This document shows, piece by piece, positions 1 through 11,984 of a stretch of 64,000 nt of DNA (positions within the stretch are counted from its first letter, which is position 1; every line of letters starts with the position of its first letter). The notes under the pieces were generated by a model, which saw only the letters and a list, made by a program, of their open reading frames with translations, was not told where the DNA came from and ran no database searches. The DNA is from Papilionanthe hookeriana x Papilionanthe teres. Lineage: Eukaryota; Streptophyta; Magnoliopsida; Asparagales; Orchidaceae. The stretch spans positions 11,189,538 to 11,253,537 of the forward strand of contig CM040429.1 of assembly GCA_022702705.1 (NCBI GenBank), read 5' to 3'. A program made the position numbers and the translations under genes.

Positions 1-479
1 ATCTCAAGATAGCTCCAATGTATATGCTTCAAAATAGAACTACTATTAAAGATAAGTTATTGTCGAGCCAAATAATTCATAAAATTGGAAAAGTAAAAAA
101 GTTGATTTAAAAAATTAATTCGAAGATTAGAGGCTTTACTGAAGACCTTAAGTTAGAAATAAAGTGATTAATTGAATCCTTATCAACCTTCCCTGAAATG
201 AGAAGATTGTCATTATAAATCAAATGAGTATAGTATCATTATTGCTATGGAAAAAATTCATGCTATTGTCATTATCACAATAATCAAATATAGAAGATAT
301 GGCATCCATAATAATAACAAAAAGATTAGAAACAAAGAGAAAAACAATGTCACAAGCCAAAGGAAGAAGAAAAGTAGCCTTTCATTTCACTATTGATAAT
401 GATAAATAAATTAACAACATCAATATAAGTTTTGATCCCATTAATAAAAGTAGATGAAACCTCAAGTAATGCAAACAAT
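1..479. other. AT-rich stretch, probable remainder of an L1 LINE
   Basis: No open gene is visible. This lies downstream, on the minus strand, of the L1 reverse transcriptase relic that starts at about 480, so it probably holds the decayed rest of that element. No part of it could be translated convincingly. Confidence 0.35.
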
Positions 480-2000
480 TGTAAAGAAAATTTCATTTGT
501 CATTATCAAAAGCTTTCAATAGTCAATTTTAGCACAAAAAATCTTTGTGAAATTATTACCGTTGAAACTATAAAGAACTTCGTTAGCTAAAATAATATTT
601 TCAATTCTTTTTTGATCTTTAATAAAAGCCGATTGATCCGTATGGATATTTCAAAGAATAGTTTTAAGGCCGCCAGCAAGTAAAATAAGATTAAATTTAT
701 AAATATTATTGCAAAGAAAAATAAGTCTATAATGATTAAGATATTTAACACACTTTTTTTAGGAATGTTAGCAATAATAGTGTGCTTGACTCTAACGGAA
801 AGTTTACCGGTACTTAAAAAAATGGTTAATATCACCAATACAATCCAAACTAATAGAATCTCAAGTATATTTAAAAAATGTAGAATTGAAACCATCATGC
901 CACAGTCTTATTAGAACTAATGAAAAAGAAGTATTTTTTAATTTCATTGTCCAAAAAATTAAGTGAGAGAAACACATTCATTAATAGTATCAAAAAACTA
1001 ATAAGAAATAAAAGATCATAACAAGAGGAATTCTTAGAATCGCTATTAAGAAGATTAGGAAAATAAGAGATGCAGCGGCCAAAATCACACTCGACCAAAA
1101 TCTCTTCTATAAAGTTAGAAATATGTTTACATCTAATTTTTTTGGAAGTAAATTTAACATCATCTTCACCTTTTAAAAGCCACTAGCACTTAGTTCTCAG
1201 CTTAGTCCACTTATAATCATAATTTTTAGCATTAGCATCATCTGTCAATAAAATAAAAGCTCGATCAAGAAAATTATTGTAAAGAGAAGAAGAATCACGC
1301 AGATTCATCACAAAATTTTTCTTAACATTTAAATCAACAATATGCTTATGAAATAAATAAATAAAATTCTAGTTCCAATCTCGTAAAGGCATTTCACATT
1401 TTTAAGTATTGCACAATGAAAAAATTGGACCACTCTTCCCAAAAATGACTCAAGCCTTACATATAATATCATAAAACCCAAGGCAAAACTCAAAAAATTC
1501 TTATACATGATTCTACTTTGAAGCATAGTAGATTTGTCCAAAGTCACAAAGATAGAAGATGATAAAAAAAGAGAGAATTCAAAACTTTAAAGAAAGAATT
1601 ATGGAAAGCATTCACATAAGCACAATTACATACAACACTATCAAGTAAAAATCTAATAGGGTTATTCGATTGATCATTATATTAACTAAAATAGCAATAA
1701 ATGTTATAGAGCTCAATAAAACTACTATAAAGAATACAATTGTTAAAATCAACAAGACTACAAGTGATAGGAGAAATTTCCCCAACTTTTTCCTAATTAG
1801 TACAAATTTCATATCAATTCTCAATAAGATCATTTCGATGAGATTAATCTCATTAATCTTTCGTAATAGTAGAATTATCATTAACATAATAAACAATAAT
1901 AAAAAAAGTAATAAAAGAAAGATATAATACCATAAATAAACTGAACACCGATATTGAAAAAAAGAGAAATACAACACATTGAAATTTCAATTAATCAATA
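480..2000 (-). pseudogene. Decayed L1-type LINE reverse transcriptase
   Basis: Reading the minus strand in three frames gives successive pieces of a plant L1 reverse transcriptase. In order these are DGFNSTFFKYT (about 890-850), GKLSVRVKHTIIANIPKK (about 810-755), KYLNHYRLIFLCNNIYKF, then QSAFIKDQKRIENI and ILANEVLYSF, and FCAKID just before 510. These match the known L1 pattern of a PDGF block, an IPK block, a YRPISLCN block and an ANE block. The frame changes several times and stops are present, so the copy is dead. The 1000-2000 part upstream probably holds the linker and endonuclease region but is too decayed to assign. Confidence 0.7.
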
Positions 2001-2259
2001 TTCTATCATTATCAACATAATTTTTTTTTTGTGCTACTCTCAAAAAGGAACATCTTCAAAGAATTAGAAATAAAGGGATCTAATAAATTATCAAGAGTGC
2101 TTTGTCTCTAAAAGACGAATAAAATAAATTTTACTATCAATGATAAGCTTTCTGCAATCAGATAAATGCTCAAGTTTATTCAAATCCCGCTGCCACAAGT
2201 TTCCTTTAATTTTCTATCATTTATCAAATCTTTGACCAAACCTCCAAGATGTCAATGCT

Positions 2260-3180
2260 CCTCCATGATGTGCTTATGGTCTCGATGAAATGCACAATAC
2301 TTCTTTGGGTCTCGGAGTTAAGCTGTGGTGTTTATCGAGAACAATCTTAAAGTAGTCTTTATTTTGTATGATATCCACTATCTCAGCCATTAAAACTCTC
2401 AATGGGGTTGTTTTGGGTGCTTTGTGGTTGGTAGAGGGTGTTCATCATACCGAGCTAGGTGTTGGTCAAGGTGACATGTCTGAATCCCTCAGTGGTACGT
2501 TCTGTTAGTCATCTTATGACCTTGAGAAGGTCAAGCATCCTCAAAGAAAGGATGCGTGAAAGGTCACGAATTATGTCTCAGGCTTCATCCTTCTTTGTAA
2601 GCAATCCTTTTATGCGGGAGATGGGTGGAGGATTCTACTCTAGAGGATGCAGAGTTGGAGTTATAGTCCTCAGTCGATATGTGATTGTTGGCCAACTCTA
2701 ACAACTTGGCTATCATCTTTTGTTGCTACATACCCAACACAAATCAAAAGGGTCATTCCTTCAGCCCTTGGGTCAGGTCAACATGGGTGATCATGGGTTC
2801 CAGCTATCACATTTCCAACATCTCCTTTTGGAAGTGAGTGATGAATAAGTGCAGGCTCTATCTTTGTCCCTGACAGATATGTAAGAAGGCCTACGAGCTC
2901 TTCGAAGACTTCTGGGCACCCACAAATTGCACCACATACATTTGCTTGAAATCAATGAATGAAATGATTATTCCCTCTGGAGGTAATATTTTGAATCGTA
3001 GGAGGGGTCGACTCCGTGAGTGTGGTAAAAAAAAAAAAAAGATGACACTTTAGTGTGCCTGTGATTCTTCGTAAACACACAATTGATTTAAACAAGGCAA
3101 CATGTTCAATCAGATTGGTCCATGCCTTGTAAGACTCCAATGGTGGAATCTTGAATCATTACGGAGGCTTGTATCAGATA
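2260..3180 (-). pseudogene. Ty3/gypsy gag relic
   Basis: The minus strand from about 3140 down reads as the plant gypsy gag domain (Retrotrans_gag type): ESYKAWTNLIEHVALFK, then LRRITGTLKCHLFF with a poly-lysine/phenylalanine slip at the A-run near 3030. After frame changes come FKQMYVVQFVGAQKSSK and LFITHFQKEMLEM. This order is the usual gag core. Frame changes and stops show it is inactive. No protease or reverse transcriptase follows, since the next sequence on this strand is the L1 relic, so the element is truncated. Confidence 0.65.
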
Positions 3181-4380
3181 TTTGTTGCGTGAACGCTTTT
3201 TTGGGCTGATGGGGAGCTTCATTACGCTCGAAATAATTTTAGTCGATTGGTGCCGACCCAACACTATCAAAGTAATCGAAGTTGCATTCCCTCTCCAATG
3301 CTGGGGGAACTGTTATGCCCTTGGGCGCCGATCCTTCATCCCAAGCCTACCTATCTCTCTCTTGGGTCAGCGCGCCTCAGATAACATTCAAATTTTGATC
3401 CTTAAAATCCTATATTTTTTGGGTCACAAATTCTTTTGTGCACAACATGTCGGTGCCTCTCTTATGTGTTTCTTCTTTTTGAGTTACTCATCTTCTTGTG
3501 TATGACATGATTTACAACTTTTAGGATGTTGAATCATGATTTGTCTGCGACACTTCCAAGAAATATAGTATAAGTATGGAGTGAAAAAAGACAAAAAAAA
3601 AAAAGGTGTGAACATTAATGAACCATAATCTTTCGTGTATTATCCATAAAATGATTCTCCTCTTTAAAGAAGAGAGAGTACAATGATGATATTATATATT
3701 TTGTCACTGCTTTAAAGGGGATCGAACTTATGGGCTTATTGTCTAGATACTTTATATCTTAGACGGCGAAGCTTAGTTAACTTAAGGTCAGCAAGGTCAG
3801 CTTAGTCGGCTGAGATTGATTGGTACAGGTCAACCTGTTGATCAAGCTGGATGGCGTCTTTGGGCGCTCATGAGATGGTTGAAGATGCTATGGAATTAGA
3901 TCTATTCTTGAACCGACTCTAATGGAGGGTAGGCTATGACATCAAGTTGGCTTTACTGTAGTGATTGATTCAAATGTGGATCTTCCAGTCACTTTCTTAT
4001 CTGCCTCTTCATCCTGTCAACTCTCACATTTTTGGCTCCGTTTGTATAGCTTCGCTTAGTCAACTGGGCCTCACGTTGTCTTAGCAGTGGGCCATCCTTC
4101 GCGGTTCTCTTCCCTTCCACACTGTTGGTCCTTACATATTTTTCATGTACACTTAGCTTATGCTAGAGTATTTATATCGTAACGTTCAAATTTATGTACT
4201 CATTGTTTTTATTTTGCTACATTGAGATTGAGTGTTGTATCAATTTTATTGCAGCCACAAATTTTCCAGCCAACAATAATAAATATGCAATAATTAGTAA
4301 TTACATAGATTTAATGATTGCTCGTATTTTTTAATGAAGCACCAAATTCAATTCTATATATATATATATTTAAAGAGTTG
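3181..4380. other. Gene-free stretch, probably leader/LTR of the gypsy relic
   Basis: No convincing coding region. It lies upstream (minus-strand sense) of the gag relic, where the leader and 5' LTR would be expected. A second LTR for comparison was not found, so this is positional inference only. Confidence 0.3.
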
Positions 4381-4490
4381 TGCCGCAAGCTGTGGCCAGT
4401 TGGTTGGCCGGGTTCTCTGTAAGTCTCTTCAGGTCACAGATTCGATCCCCTATAGTGCAAGATTCTCAAATATATAGACACATGATGTCA
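4381..4490 (+). repeat. tRNA-derived SINE copy
   Basis: The sequence carries a pol III A-box-like TGGCCAGTTGG at 4393-4403 and a B-box-like GATTCGATCCC at about 4439-4449, spaced as in tRNA-derived SINEs. The downstream segment with GATTCTCAAATA and TAGACACATGATG matches the minus strand of a second copy at 18230-18365 (GTTCTCGAATAG, TAGACACATGAGG). Finding the boxes and body together in two places supports a dispersed SINE family over a chance tRNA-like match. Exact ends are uncertain; a short tandem copy of ACACATGATGTCATA lies at the 3' side. Confidence 0.6.
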
Positions 4491-4566
4491 TATAAAGACA
4501 CATGATGTCATACTTCTATGATAAGACTGTGGTGCATACGATATGGATATTTGAACTTTTGCATTC

Positions 4567-4570
<4 letters not shown>

Positions 4571-4616
<46 letters not shown>
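4571..4616. repeat. (AT)n microsatellite
   Basis: Uninterrupted AT dinucleotide run of about 46 bp. Confidence 0.95.
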
Positions 4617-4617
<1 letters not shown>

Positions 4618-5069
4618 TTCTAAAGATTTGAAATTTTTTTACGTGATAAAAGATTTAGTCCGTATAATTGTAAAAGACAAAATTTTAAGCGTCAGATTTG
4701 TAAATACATCTAGTGGTACTATCTAAACCAACTGCTCGCAGCTTAGGCCAAGACTTTCTTTAAAAAAGCTCGCACAGATAAGAAATCTGAAAACGACCAA
4801 GTCGGTCACGGGCCGATCTTTTCCAATTATTTAATTTTTTTAAGCCAAAATAAACAAAAATTAATCAGCCTTTTCAGCCTGTCCTCTTTACATAGGAACA
4901 GTTTTTGGTATTTAATTATAATATTTTTCAATTATTACATGAGATGATTATTTAATCAAACCATACAAATCCAAATTAATGTAATATTAAAAATAAAAAA
5001 AATTAATAAAAAAATGTAATTTCCAAACCAAGAAAACAAACAAAAAATAAATAAAAAATAGCAAAAAAT

Positions 5070-5290
5070 TAAAGTGCCAAAATAACCAAATAATTATGAT
5101 TATTTATATGAGATGTTTAGTTCTAAAATTTATATAAATATCAAAATAATCTCCGATAATTCTAAAGTTTAGCTATGAGAATTTATTCATCTATAATTTA
5201 AATAATCTGAGACTATTTTGAAACATCAATAAATTTTAGAACTAAATCGATCACCTATAAATAAATAATTTGGACTATTTTGACACTTTA
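5070..5290. mobile_element. MITE beside the DUF868 gene
   Basis: About 221 bp with terminal inverted repeats: TAAAGTGCCAAAATAACC at the left and the reverse complement of GGACTATTTTGACACTTTA at the right. Similarity of the two arms continues inward for roughly 27 bp. It has no coding capacity. The ends resemble those of the element at 28910-29106, so this is a family. Its right end lies 50 bp from the DUF868 stop codon, so it probably sits in or next to that gene's 3' UTR. Confidence 0.65.
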
Positions 5291-5340
5291 CCCCCAAAAA
5301 AATTATAGCTCCCCAATTGCCCTCCGCCGGCGACGCCACG

Positions 5341-6519
5341 CTAGCTCTTCCACGCGTAAATGACGAGGGTAAAACCGTCAACACCGAGGAGCTCGGCCTC
5401 TTCAGGGCTCGCCCAATCGATTACAGAGGAGCTGCCCCCTGACGACGCTGAGGAAGATGAAGATGACGAGCTTGTCTTCAGTAAGCTCTTCTTCTTCAAC
5501 TTCGTTCTCTGTTTCATCCCACTGCTGCTCTCGCTCCAATCTCTTCTATTCCTAAAATAACCCGACATTAAGCCTCTGTACAAACCTCCGCTTAAATAGC
5601 CGCCGGCGAGCACCTTTTCATTCTGAACAGAAGATGCTGCTTCCCTTTTCTCTGTTTCATCGTTCTCGAATATAAAGAAGAAGACGGCCTGACCGATCTC
5701 GCCGGCGGCGGCGGCTCCGGCGAGTGAGGTGGAGGTAGTGCCCTCCTTCGATGAAAATAGCCAGCTGTGTAGATCCCATGATATCTGGATCCTTCCGATT
5801 CCGTCGATCTCGACCCGCTCTCTTCCCCTGAACTTCCATCGGAGACGCTTTACGTGGAGAACCTTCATCCCGTCCACATCGACGCACATCCCCGATGAAT
5901 CCTTATCCCTCCCTCCGATCTCAATGGTTATTTCGCGTTCGCTTCCCGAAACCCTAGCTGATGTACGGTACAATCTTCTACCGCCGGCACTTTCATCCGG
6001 TTTCAGCAACACGTGCTCCCTTTTCGAAATCGGAATCGCCGGCGTTCGCCTCCTCACCTTCATTTTCCGGTGAGCCTCCTCTTCCATGTCGCCGATGACG
6101 AGCATCATCTCCCCATCGACTGCAACAGAAACGTAGAAATTGGAGGAGGGTTCAGGGCCGCCAGTGGAAGGGAATCTGGCGTGTGTGAGATCCCAAGCAA
6201 CATCGACGGCGCGGTGGGCAAGATATTCATAGAGATGGAACCGGCGAGTGCCCTTTCGCTTCCAGAAAAACCACGGGCGTATTTGGAAGGAGAAGGCGTT
6301 GCCGTCATTATCGTCTTCATCGTCGAGAGAAGATGAGGGGGAGAGGTGGAGGTTACCTCGAAGAAAAAGGCCGAGGAGAGTTCGAGACCAGCTGAAGGAT
6401 GCGAGACCAAGATGGGTGTCGAAGACGGAGGTAGTGAGGCTCGGCCCTACCGCCGTCGATGATGGCGGACCACCGGCGGCGCTGCCCCGGAAACACGATG
6501 GAATCGGTTCCGGCATCAT
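5341..6519 (-). CDS. DUF868 family protein (intronless)
   Basis: One exon of 392 codons, TAG stop at 5341-5343. The protein fits the plant DUF868 family, whose molecular function is unknown. Recognisable blocks are FSWSRTLLGLFLRGNLHL (residues 42-59), FQIRPWFFWKRKGTRRF (78-94), VDVAWDLTHARFPSTGGPEP (105-124), FYVSVAVDGEMMLVIGDM (128-145) and KRLRWKFRGRERVEIDG followed by ISWDLHSWLF (224-255). A phenylalanine-rich AVFFFIFEN block follows at 278-286, and the tail is low-complexity serine with basic stretches (335-365). No signal peptide or clear membrane span is seen. The coding region is GC-rich against very AT-rich flanks, as expected for a live gene. Two adjacent Met codons open the frame and the first was taken. 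Family identity is firm; no role is claimed. Confidence 0.92.
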   Translation of the reverse strand: MMPEPIPSCFRGSAAGGPPSSTAVGPSLTTSVFDTHLGLASFSWSRTLLGLFLRGNLHLSPSSSLDDEDDNDGNAFSFQIRPWFFWKRKGTRRFHLYEYLAHRAVDVAWDLTHARFPSTGGPEPSSNFYVSVAVDGEMMLVIGDMEEEAHRKMKVRRRTPAIPISKREHVLLKPDESAGGRRLYRTSARVSGSEREITIEIGGRDKDSSGMCVDVDGMKVLHVKRLRWKFRGRERVEIDGIGRIQISWDLHSWLFSSKEGTTSTSLAGAAAAGEIGQAVFFFIFENDETEKREAASSVQNEKVLAGGYLSGGLYRGLMSGYFRNRRDWSESSSGMKQRTKLKKKSLLKTSSSSSSSSASSGGSSSVIDWASPEEAELLGVDGFTLVIYAWKS

Positions 6520-6596
6520 TTAACCTCTTGTAGGTCCTCTTTCGGATTCTACTTTTGCTCCTGTTCTTCAAAGGTTTCTCAGAAAGGTAACGGTGA

Positions 6597-6613
6597 GAGA
6601 GAGAGAGAGAGAA
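6597..6613 (-). promoter_or_regulatory. CT-rich leader tract of the DUF868 gene
   Basis: A short (CT)n run on the minus strand, about 80 bp upstream of the DUF868 start. Pyrimidine microsatellites like this are common in plant 5' UTRs. The regulatory role is inferred from position only. Confidence 0.4.
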
Positions 6614-6659
6614 TGGGGAAACTGAGTAGGGGAAGAGCTTTATTGTCGAAGGAAGCAAA

Positions 6660-7140
6660 ATAGAAACTGTAGAAGAAGGGGAAATAATCGGACCAGAGAG
6701 GAAATGAGGCGCTAAAAGTCACTGGCGGTGAAAGTAGTGGAGAAGGATAGTGGGACCCATAATGCCGTGGGGGTCAATCTGGTTTCCTGCGCTCCCGCGC
6801 CGTGGATTCTACCGTTTTTTAATTTTAATTAATTTTTAATTATTTGGATCGCTTATCTTTATGGGAGCCGATTTTTAGCGGGGGTTTATGCTAAATTCTG
6901 CCAAATGGTACAAAAAATATTCGTAAATCCTTAGGCGGTGTTTGGCTGCAATTGGGTTTACGTTAAATAATATTTAATAAATCCGATAAACTTTGCAGTT
7001 AGAGTTGGAGTTTATGGGATGACAGAATAAATTTTTTAAATTTGTCTCTATTTCGGATTTAAATTATAATTAAGATGAAATGCGATGCAATGACATAATG
7101 AATTTTTTTTTTTTAGCAGAGTCTTCAACGGTTGTAGCAA
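6660..7140. other. Intergenic region upstream of the DUF868 gene
   Basis: No gene seen. The part next to the gene, with a GC-rich patch near 6760-6810, is the likely DUF868 promoter. The rest is AT-rich and ends at a T-run before the gypsy LTR remnant. No clear TATA box was picked out. Confidence 0.4.
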
Positions 7141-7149
7141 AAGAGGAAT

Positions 7150-7530
7150 AAAAGGAGAAAGATGGGAGCATAAATCTTAAAGCAATCAAATGGTGAATGA
7201 TGATGGCACAATGATCAAGACATTAAATTCAAGAAATATAATCTGAACGGGTCATCTGAAAAGTCAACAGACTGATCAAGTGTACACTTTAAGAATCTGG
7301 TCGGTGGGCCTATCTATGGTCCCGACCACTGAAGCTCCATAAAGGCCGGCGGAAGACAATCAGCCGACCGATCGTTTATACCTCGACAAAAATGATTCCT
7401 ACGAGGCTTGACGTATTGGTCGACCATAATTCGAATTGTAATATAAATTTAGTATTAAATCAACACACTTATTGCATTGAGGGCTATTTCGATAATTGCT
7501 CCCTCCATTCGGTAATTAAGGTCTAACCCT
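7150..7530 (+). repeat. Left LTR remnant of the gypsy element
   Basis: Aligns in order with 11985-12380: shared blocks include ATTAAATTCAAGAAA, the block around CTATCTATGGTCCC (CTATCTACAGTCCC in the right copy), GACCGATCG-like motifs, TTGTAATATAAATTTA and GAGGGCTATTTC. It ends abruptly near 7535, where the right copy goes on for about 280 bp, so its 3' part is deleted. Confidence 0.75.
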
Positions 7531-7550
7531 ACTTCTAAACCATTCAAAAC

Positions 7551-8300
7551 AAGGACGATTTCAAGAAGGCCTCTCCACTGAAGACAACACCAATATTACA
7601 CAATTCGAACAAATATTGTGCCTACCATCGAGATTGCGGAAACGACACGGAGAAATGTAGTCATCTCCGAAATTTGGTGGAGGACCTCAATAGGGCGGGA
7701 AAGTTGAAGGAGTTTGTCGCTGTTTTAATTCACAAACAGCGACAGGGGAAGCCCGCAGCAAAGGAACCCATGGAAAGACAATTGCGGGCGAATTTCCACG
7801 GCTGTCTAGTTTAAAAAGACTCTGGTTCGGGGTGGTATATTCCGTCACCTCTTACACTCATACTCACCACTCAATTATTTTCATAGATGCAGACCCCTAA
7901 ATGAAAACCTATGCAGCGAGGAGATCATCGTTACAACGCTCATAAACAACTACTAGGTGGGGATCATCGTTGTTGGCACCAGTAGCTCAGTCAACATTCC
8001 ATTAAAAAATGGTGTTCGACATAATGGGACTCAAGGCTGACAAATTGGCTATACCAGTCGGTCCACTATTTGGATTCTCGAGTGAGTGAAAGAAGTCTTT
8101 AGGGGTGATCTCTTTGGTCGTCTCATGAGGAGAGTGAGAAAAGAAAAACTCACCAATACAAAAGTTTTTCGAAAAGAAAAATCCCCTCTATCATGCAATG
8201 CGATCTTCAACCGGCCGGTGTTGCACAACTATCGGGCAGTAGCTTCGACGTACCATGCGGCCATAAAATTTCCTGAAGACTTGGTGATAATCACAGTTTG
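7551..8300 (+). pseudogene. Gypsy gag C-terminus and protease relic
   Basis: Around 7585-7700 the plus strand reads KYCAYHRDCGNDTEKCSHL followed by VEDLNRAGKLKEFV, the zinc-knuckle-like end of plant gypsy Gag. Further on, KMVFDIMGLKADKLAIPVG and PLFGFSSE (about 8005-8085) match the conserved end of the retropepsin region. NAIFNRPVLHNYRAV and ASTYHAAIKFPED (about 8197-8280) match the block normally reading YNVIFGRP...STYHLAIKFP. Frame changes and stops separate the blocks, so nothing here can be expressed as a full protein. Confidence 0.7.
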
Positions 8301-8900
8301 AGGCAACCTAGAAGAATCCAGGAGTTGTTACAAGCTATCAGTCACTAGCATCGATCGCGAACCTCAAAATATTCAAATAAAGAGGGAAGGAGGTCTTGAG
8401 ATCAGCAATACCATCCTTCGAGTGCCTGCCGCCAATTAGGGATACCTGGCAAGATTTTTCTAATTAGTGAAAATTTTGATGCATGATAACAGGAACTTGC
8501 TAATCGATACCCTTGTCTACATCGGAAGTTTTTTGGTCGTGGAATCCCCTCTGATATACAACACCATCTTTGGTTGGCGGCTGCTGAACAACTATCGGGT
8601 GGTAGGTTCGATGTACCATGTGGCCATAAAATTTCCTAGGGACTGGGTGATAATCAGTCCAAGGCAACCTAGAACAATCAAGGAGCTGTTACATACAAGA
8701 GATCACTAGCATCGACCACGAACTGCTAGACATTCAAATACAAAGGGAATGAGGTCTCGAGATCAGTAAGGCTGTCCTTCAAGTGCTTGCCGCCGGTAAG
8801 GGAGAATATGGTGAGGTTTTTCTAATTAATAAAAGTTTTGATGCATGGTACATGAACTTCTAGTCGAATTACTTCGCCAACATTGGAAGATATTCGCCTC
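8180..8900 (+). repeat. Tandem duplication within the gypsy relic
   Basis: A segment of about 363 bp is present twice in direct tandem. Examples: the coding block with CCATAAAATTTCCT at 8261 recurs at 8624, and TTTTTCTAATTA...TTTTGATGCATG near 8455-8485 recurs near 8818-8846. The two units are clearly diverged, so the duplication is not recent. Both carry the protease-flanking block, so the element had this block twice. Confidence 0.75.
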
Positions 8901-8929
8901 GACAACTGCAGAGATTCTGTAGTCCTGAT

Positions 8930-10560
8930 TGACTTTGCATGTTATTGCTCAACATCAGCCCATTTTCTCGACCGGTACAGCAAAGTTCTCCTTGGAAATG
9001 GATGAGGCAACCTTCTCCTTAAACTTGGTGACCTCTTTCTTTAAATCCATTATAGTGCTGAAGGATTCCTATTTAGCCTTCTCAGAATTGTCAAATTTGA
9101 GCTTCCAAAGGTCACAATCGTCATGAACACTCTTGAGATCCATCTCCATCAAAGCAGCCTTTTTCCGAGCCCCATCCAGTACCCCTTCCAATGTGATCAC
9201 ATCCAACCCCAGAAAATGGGCACTCTACACCGCCATCAGTTGCCACAAACCCACATTCTAGAGGATTTCCTGGTGGCTGAACCCCCTAAAGTATTGCAAG
9301 CTCCCCAGAACATAGCAAGTTCAACAAAGCTAAGGGCATGCTCCTGTTCTCATCCATGCGGATACCAACTTAAAGATTGATCCAGTAGACCAAATCACAG
9401 GTCAAACCTAAGCCACATCCTCCATGCGCCCTTATGCTTGGGCTTCTACTCAAAGGCCTCCTTGCTCCTCTTCAAAGGAGGGGGACGTTGGATGTCTATT
9501 TCCTCCACCGCCTCCCTCCTCCACCGTCGGACCTTTTTCCCTTTGGGGGAGGCAGGGTCTCAACGTCGGAATAGGAAGTCTAGTCCCTCGACAAAGAATT
9601 GTATGAGACACAGAAGTGACCCGGCTTGCTTTGACTTCTGCAGATAAGGCGACAAAAGAAGGATTCCCAATCTGAGACTTAGATGAAGCAGCGCCAGTCG
9701 GCGACCCGCTAGTTTTTGAGGAAGAGGGGCTACGGCCGCAGACTCAACTAGAATCCCTTCAGAAATGAATGTTCTCCCGTCACCTTCCCCTCCATCAATA
9801 AAATGATAAGCATATTTTCGAGGGATGACAGTAACATTGCCGGTCACCATATCTTGAATACCAATGCTAGTTTTAGACACAAAGGTGAGGTATCTCAATA
9901 CCACACAATAAGGAAGTGGATCCTCGTTATTTACAGAATTACCTAGCCCCGAGAGATGTTGCTGCTTCTGGAGCTTAACCGCCTGCTTCTCCTTCGTCTC
10001 TTTGGCCCTCATCACCTTATCAATATCTGAGAGGCTGCACTGTTCCTCTGACTTCTTGTCCTGCAACATGTGGGTAATTGTCGCCTGGGCGGTGTGCTCC
10101 TGGTCTGAGAGATAATGAACAGTCAACATCGCCTTGGCAACGTTCATACTCGATGGAAGAGACTTTAGTCTATCCACCGATTGCGCTGATGGCTTGATCT
10201 AAATTCCACAGTTGCTAAAGCAATAACCGGCCAAAAACTTCTTCAAATCCTTTTTTTTCACCCCCTAACAAAGTGGAGCTCCTTGCGCGCTGAAACCACG
10301 GTGAAGCCTTTCTTATCGACCTTGAAGTAATAATAGTGCTTGAACAGGTCAATCGACCATGAAATGTGCTCTCGGTGATAGAAAAGAACGAAAGTCATTA
10401 TTACGGCTATGAAGTTTGACAACATGTGCGCCGAAATGACCCCTTACATATTGAAAATACTTCGGAGCTCATCATATTGAGGCAGTCTTAGGCCATACTT
10501 GAACTAATCTCGATAGATGACCAAATCCCTACCCAAGTCGTCTTTCACTCATGCCGACCC
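8930..10560 (-). pseudogene. Antisense ORF of the gypsy element (gypsy-type 'Transposase_28'-like)
   Basis: Opposite to gag/protease, the minus strand has protein-like sequence. At 10510-10265 it reads FKYGLRLPQYDELRSIFN, then SNFIAVIMTFVLFYHRE, then ISWSIDLFKHYYYFK and SARKELHFVRG. This resembles the plant family named 'putative gypsy type transposon' (Transposase_28/PMD-like). An open stretch of 205 codons lies at 9560-10177, rich in Lys/Gln/Glu near its start. Near 9180-8940 follows a charged, probably coiled-coil stretch (KKAALMEMDLKSVHDDCDLW, MDLKKEVTKFKEKV). Stops and frame changes interrupt it. The family call is by eye. Confidence 0.55.
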
Positions 10561-11984
10561 TGGTATCCCTCGAAGAGCGATGCTTCGTGTAGGAGATACT
10601 TCCTTTGCAACTCGTTCACTTTGTCGTACGTCAGTAACTAAGGGTCGACACCCGTGAAAGAGCCAAAGAGGACAGAGAGAAAAAGTTGGTCGAAAGAAGA
10701 AAGGATAAGAAACGAGCAAGAGCACAAAGAAAGAAACCAGAACGCATAAAGTAAAAAGAAATTACCCTTTGCCTCATTTATATGGAGGAAGTGTAAAACG
10801 AAGTGTTGCATATTGATAAGTATCACACCAAACATTCTTTCAAATTTAATAAAAGATCATTTTATTACAAATAACATTATTGCAGGTATCGAACAAAGTG
10901 TATTATGAATGGGTCCTTCAAAGAATTAATTGAGACATGCCCCATCGAGGTCAACCTTTGAAGGACCATCGCTCCACTTAGCCTAACCTGATCCACCTGG
11001 TTAGCCTCGCGAAGCGCATGGCATGTGGATTGATAACTCCTGCACATAATACATGGCCAAACCTCCGGCTGCTCCCACCGAAGAACTGACCAACTCCATC
11101 AAGGATCTGATCCCGTATGCTGCTCTATATATCTAGGAGAAGGTAGCCTCTGCTCTACTCCTCTTGTTGAGAGCTGATAGCGCGCAAAGGGACGGGTGAC
11201 TGGTGCTACCCCCAAAGTGATTTTTGGCAGAACTTCCATGAGCTCGGCCTGCAGGTTGGCCACCGCAGCGAGGGCTAACTCCACAACATCCTTAGAAGGC
11301 CCACCATCTTCGATCAAATTGATTCATCTGCATTGGGATAACAAAAAAAAATGTTAATAAACTGCAGACATTCAAAGAAAGCCTTACGTGCCAAAAATTA
11401 TATCCATCTAAGAAAGGGCATTTAAGAGCAATTCTCTCTCTCGAATGAGTAACTCCACCTTCCAGCAGTGGTGGTTAAGGAGAAACAATGATTTCTGCTC
11501 CCTCCAGCTTCCTTCCATTACAACATCTGTCATAAGCAAGTCATGCTGGCCCTCAACAATTGTGTTCACATCTAGCTCGGATGCCAGAGTTTCCTTTTCT
11601 GTGCCATCAGACGAGTTGACTACGTCGACCAGATCATATTTAGCCCTTGTCCGTTATTTTTTCCTCACACTCTTCTACTTCTTTACATGGGTCAGGGCTC
11701 CGAAGCCCTCCTTGGCCATAATTCTAGGGTCCACGTCGACCCAGCTCATACCATCAGCCATGACGTACCTCAATTAACTGGGGAAAATTGTCGGCTAAGG
11801 ATGCAATGATAAGTCCAAGACGTTATTTATATAGCCCACTAGGCATGGAACCCAAAGGGTAGCAAATTGTTCAAATCAATTCTTGATTTTGATTTCACTA
11901 ATTTTTTAATAATAATTTTCTTGTCGTAGTTGTCAATACAATGGAGCAGAAAAACTCGAGGAACTAATATGCACACACCAATAT
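10561..11984. other. Inner 3' region of the gypsy element
   Basis: No recognisable gene. Small open frames at 10638-10835 and 11099-11317 (minus) may belong to the antisense transcript region but match nothing I recognise. Confidence 0.35.

Noticed and set aside
4381..4475. Functional tRNA gene
   Set aside because: Box A and B are present, but no cloverleaf with acceptor and anticodon stems could be drawn, and a related non-tRNA body is shared with another copy.
5360..6658. Six other open frames overlapping the DUF868 gene
   Set aside because: Out-of-frame readings of the GC-rich coding sequence; only the 392-codon minus frame shows family motifs.
9120..9650. Plus-strand open frames within the gypsy element
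   Set aside because: They lie opposite the antisense ORF and have no similarity to pol; judged shadows.
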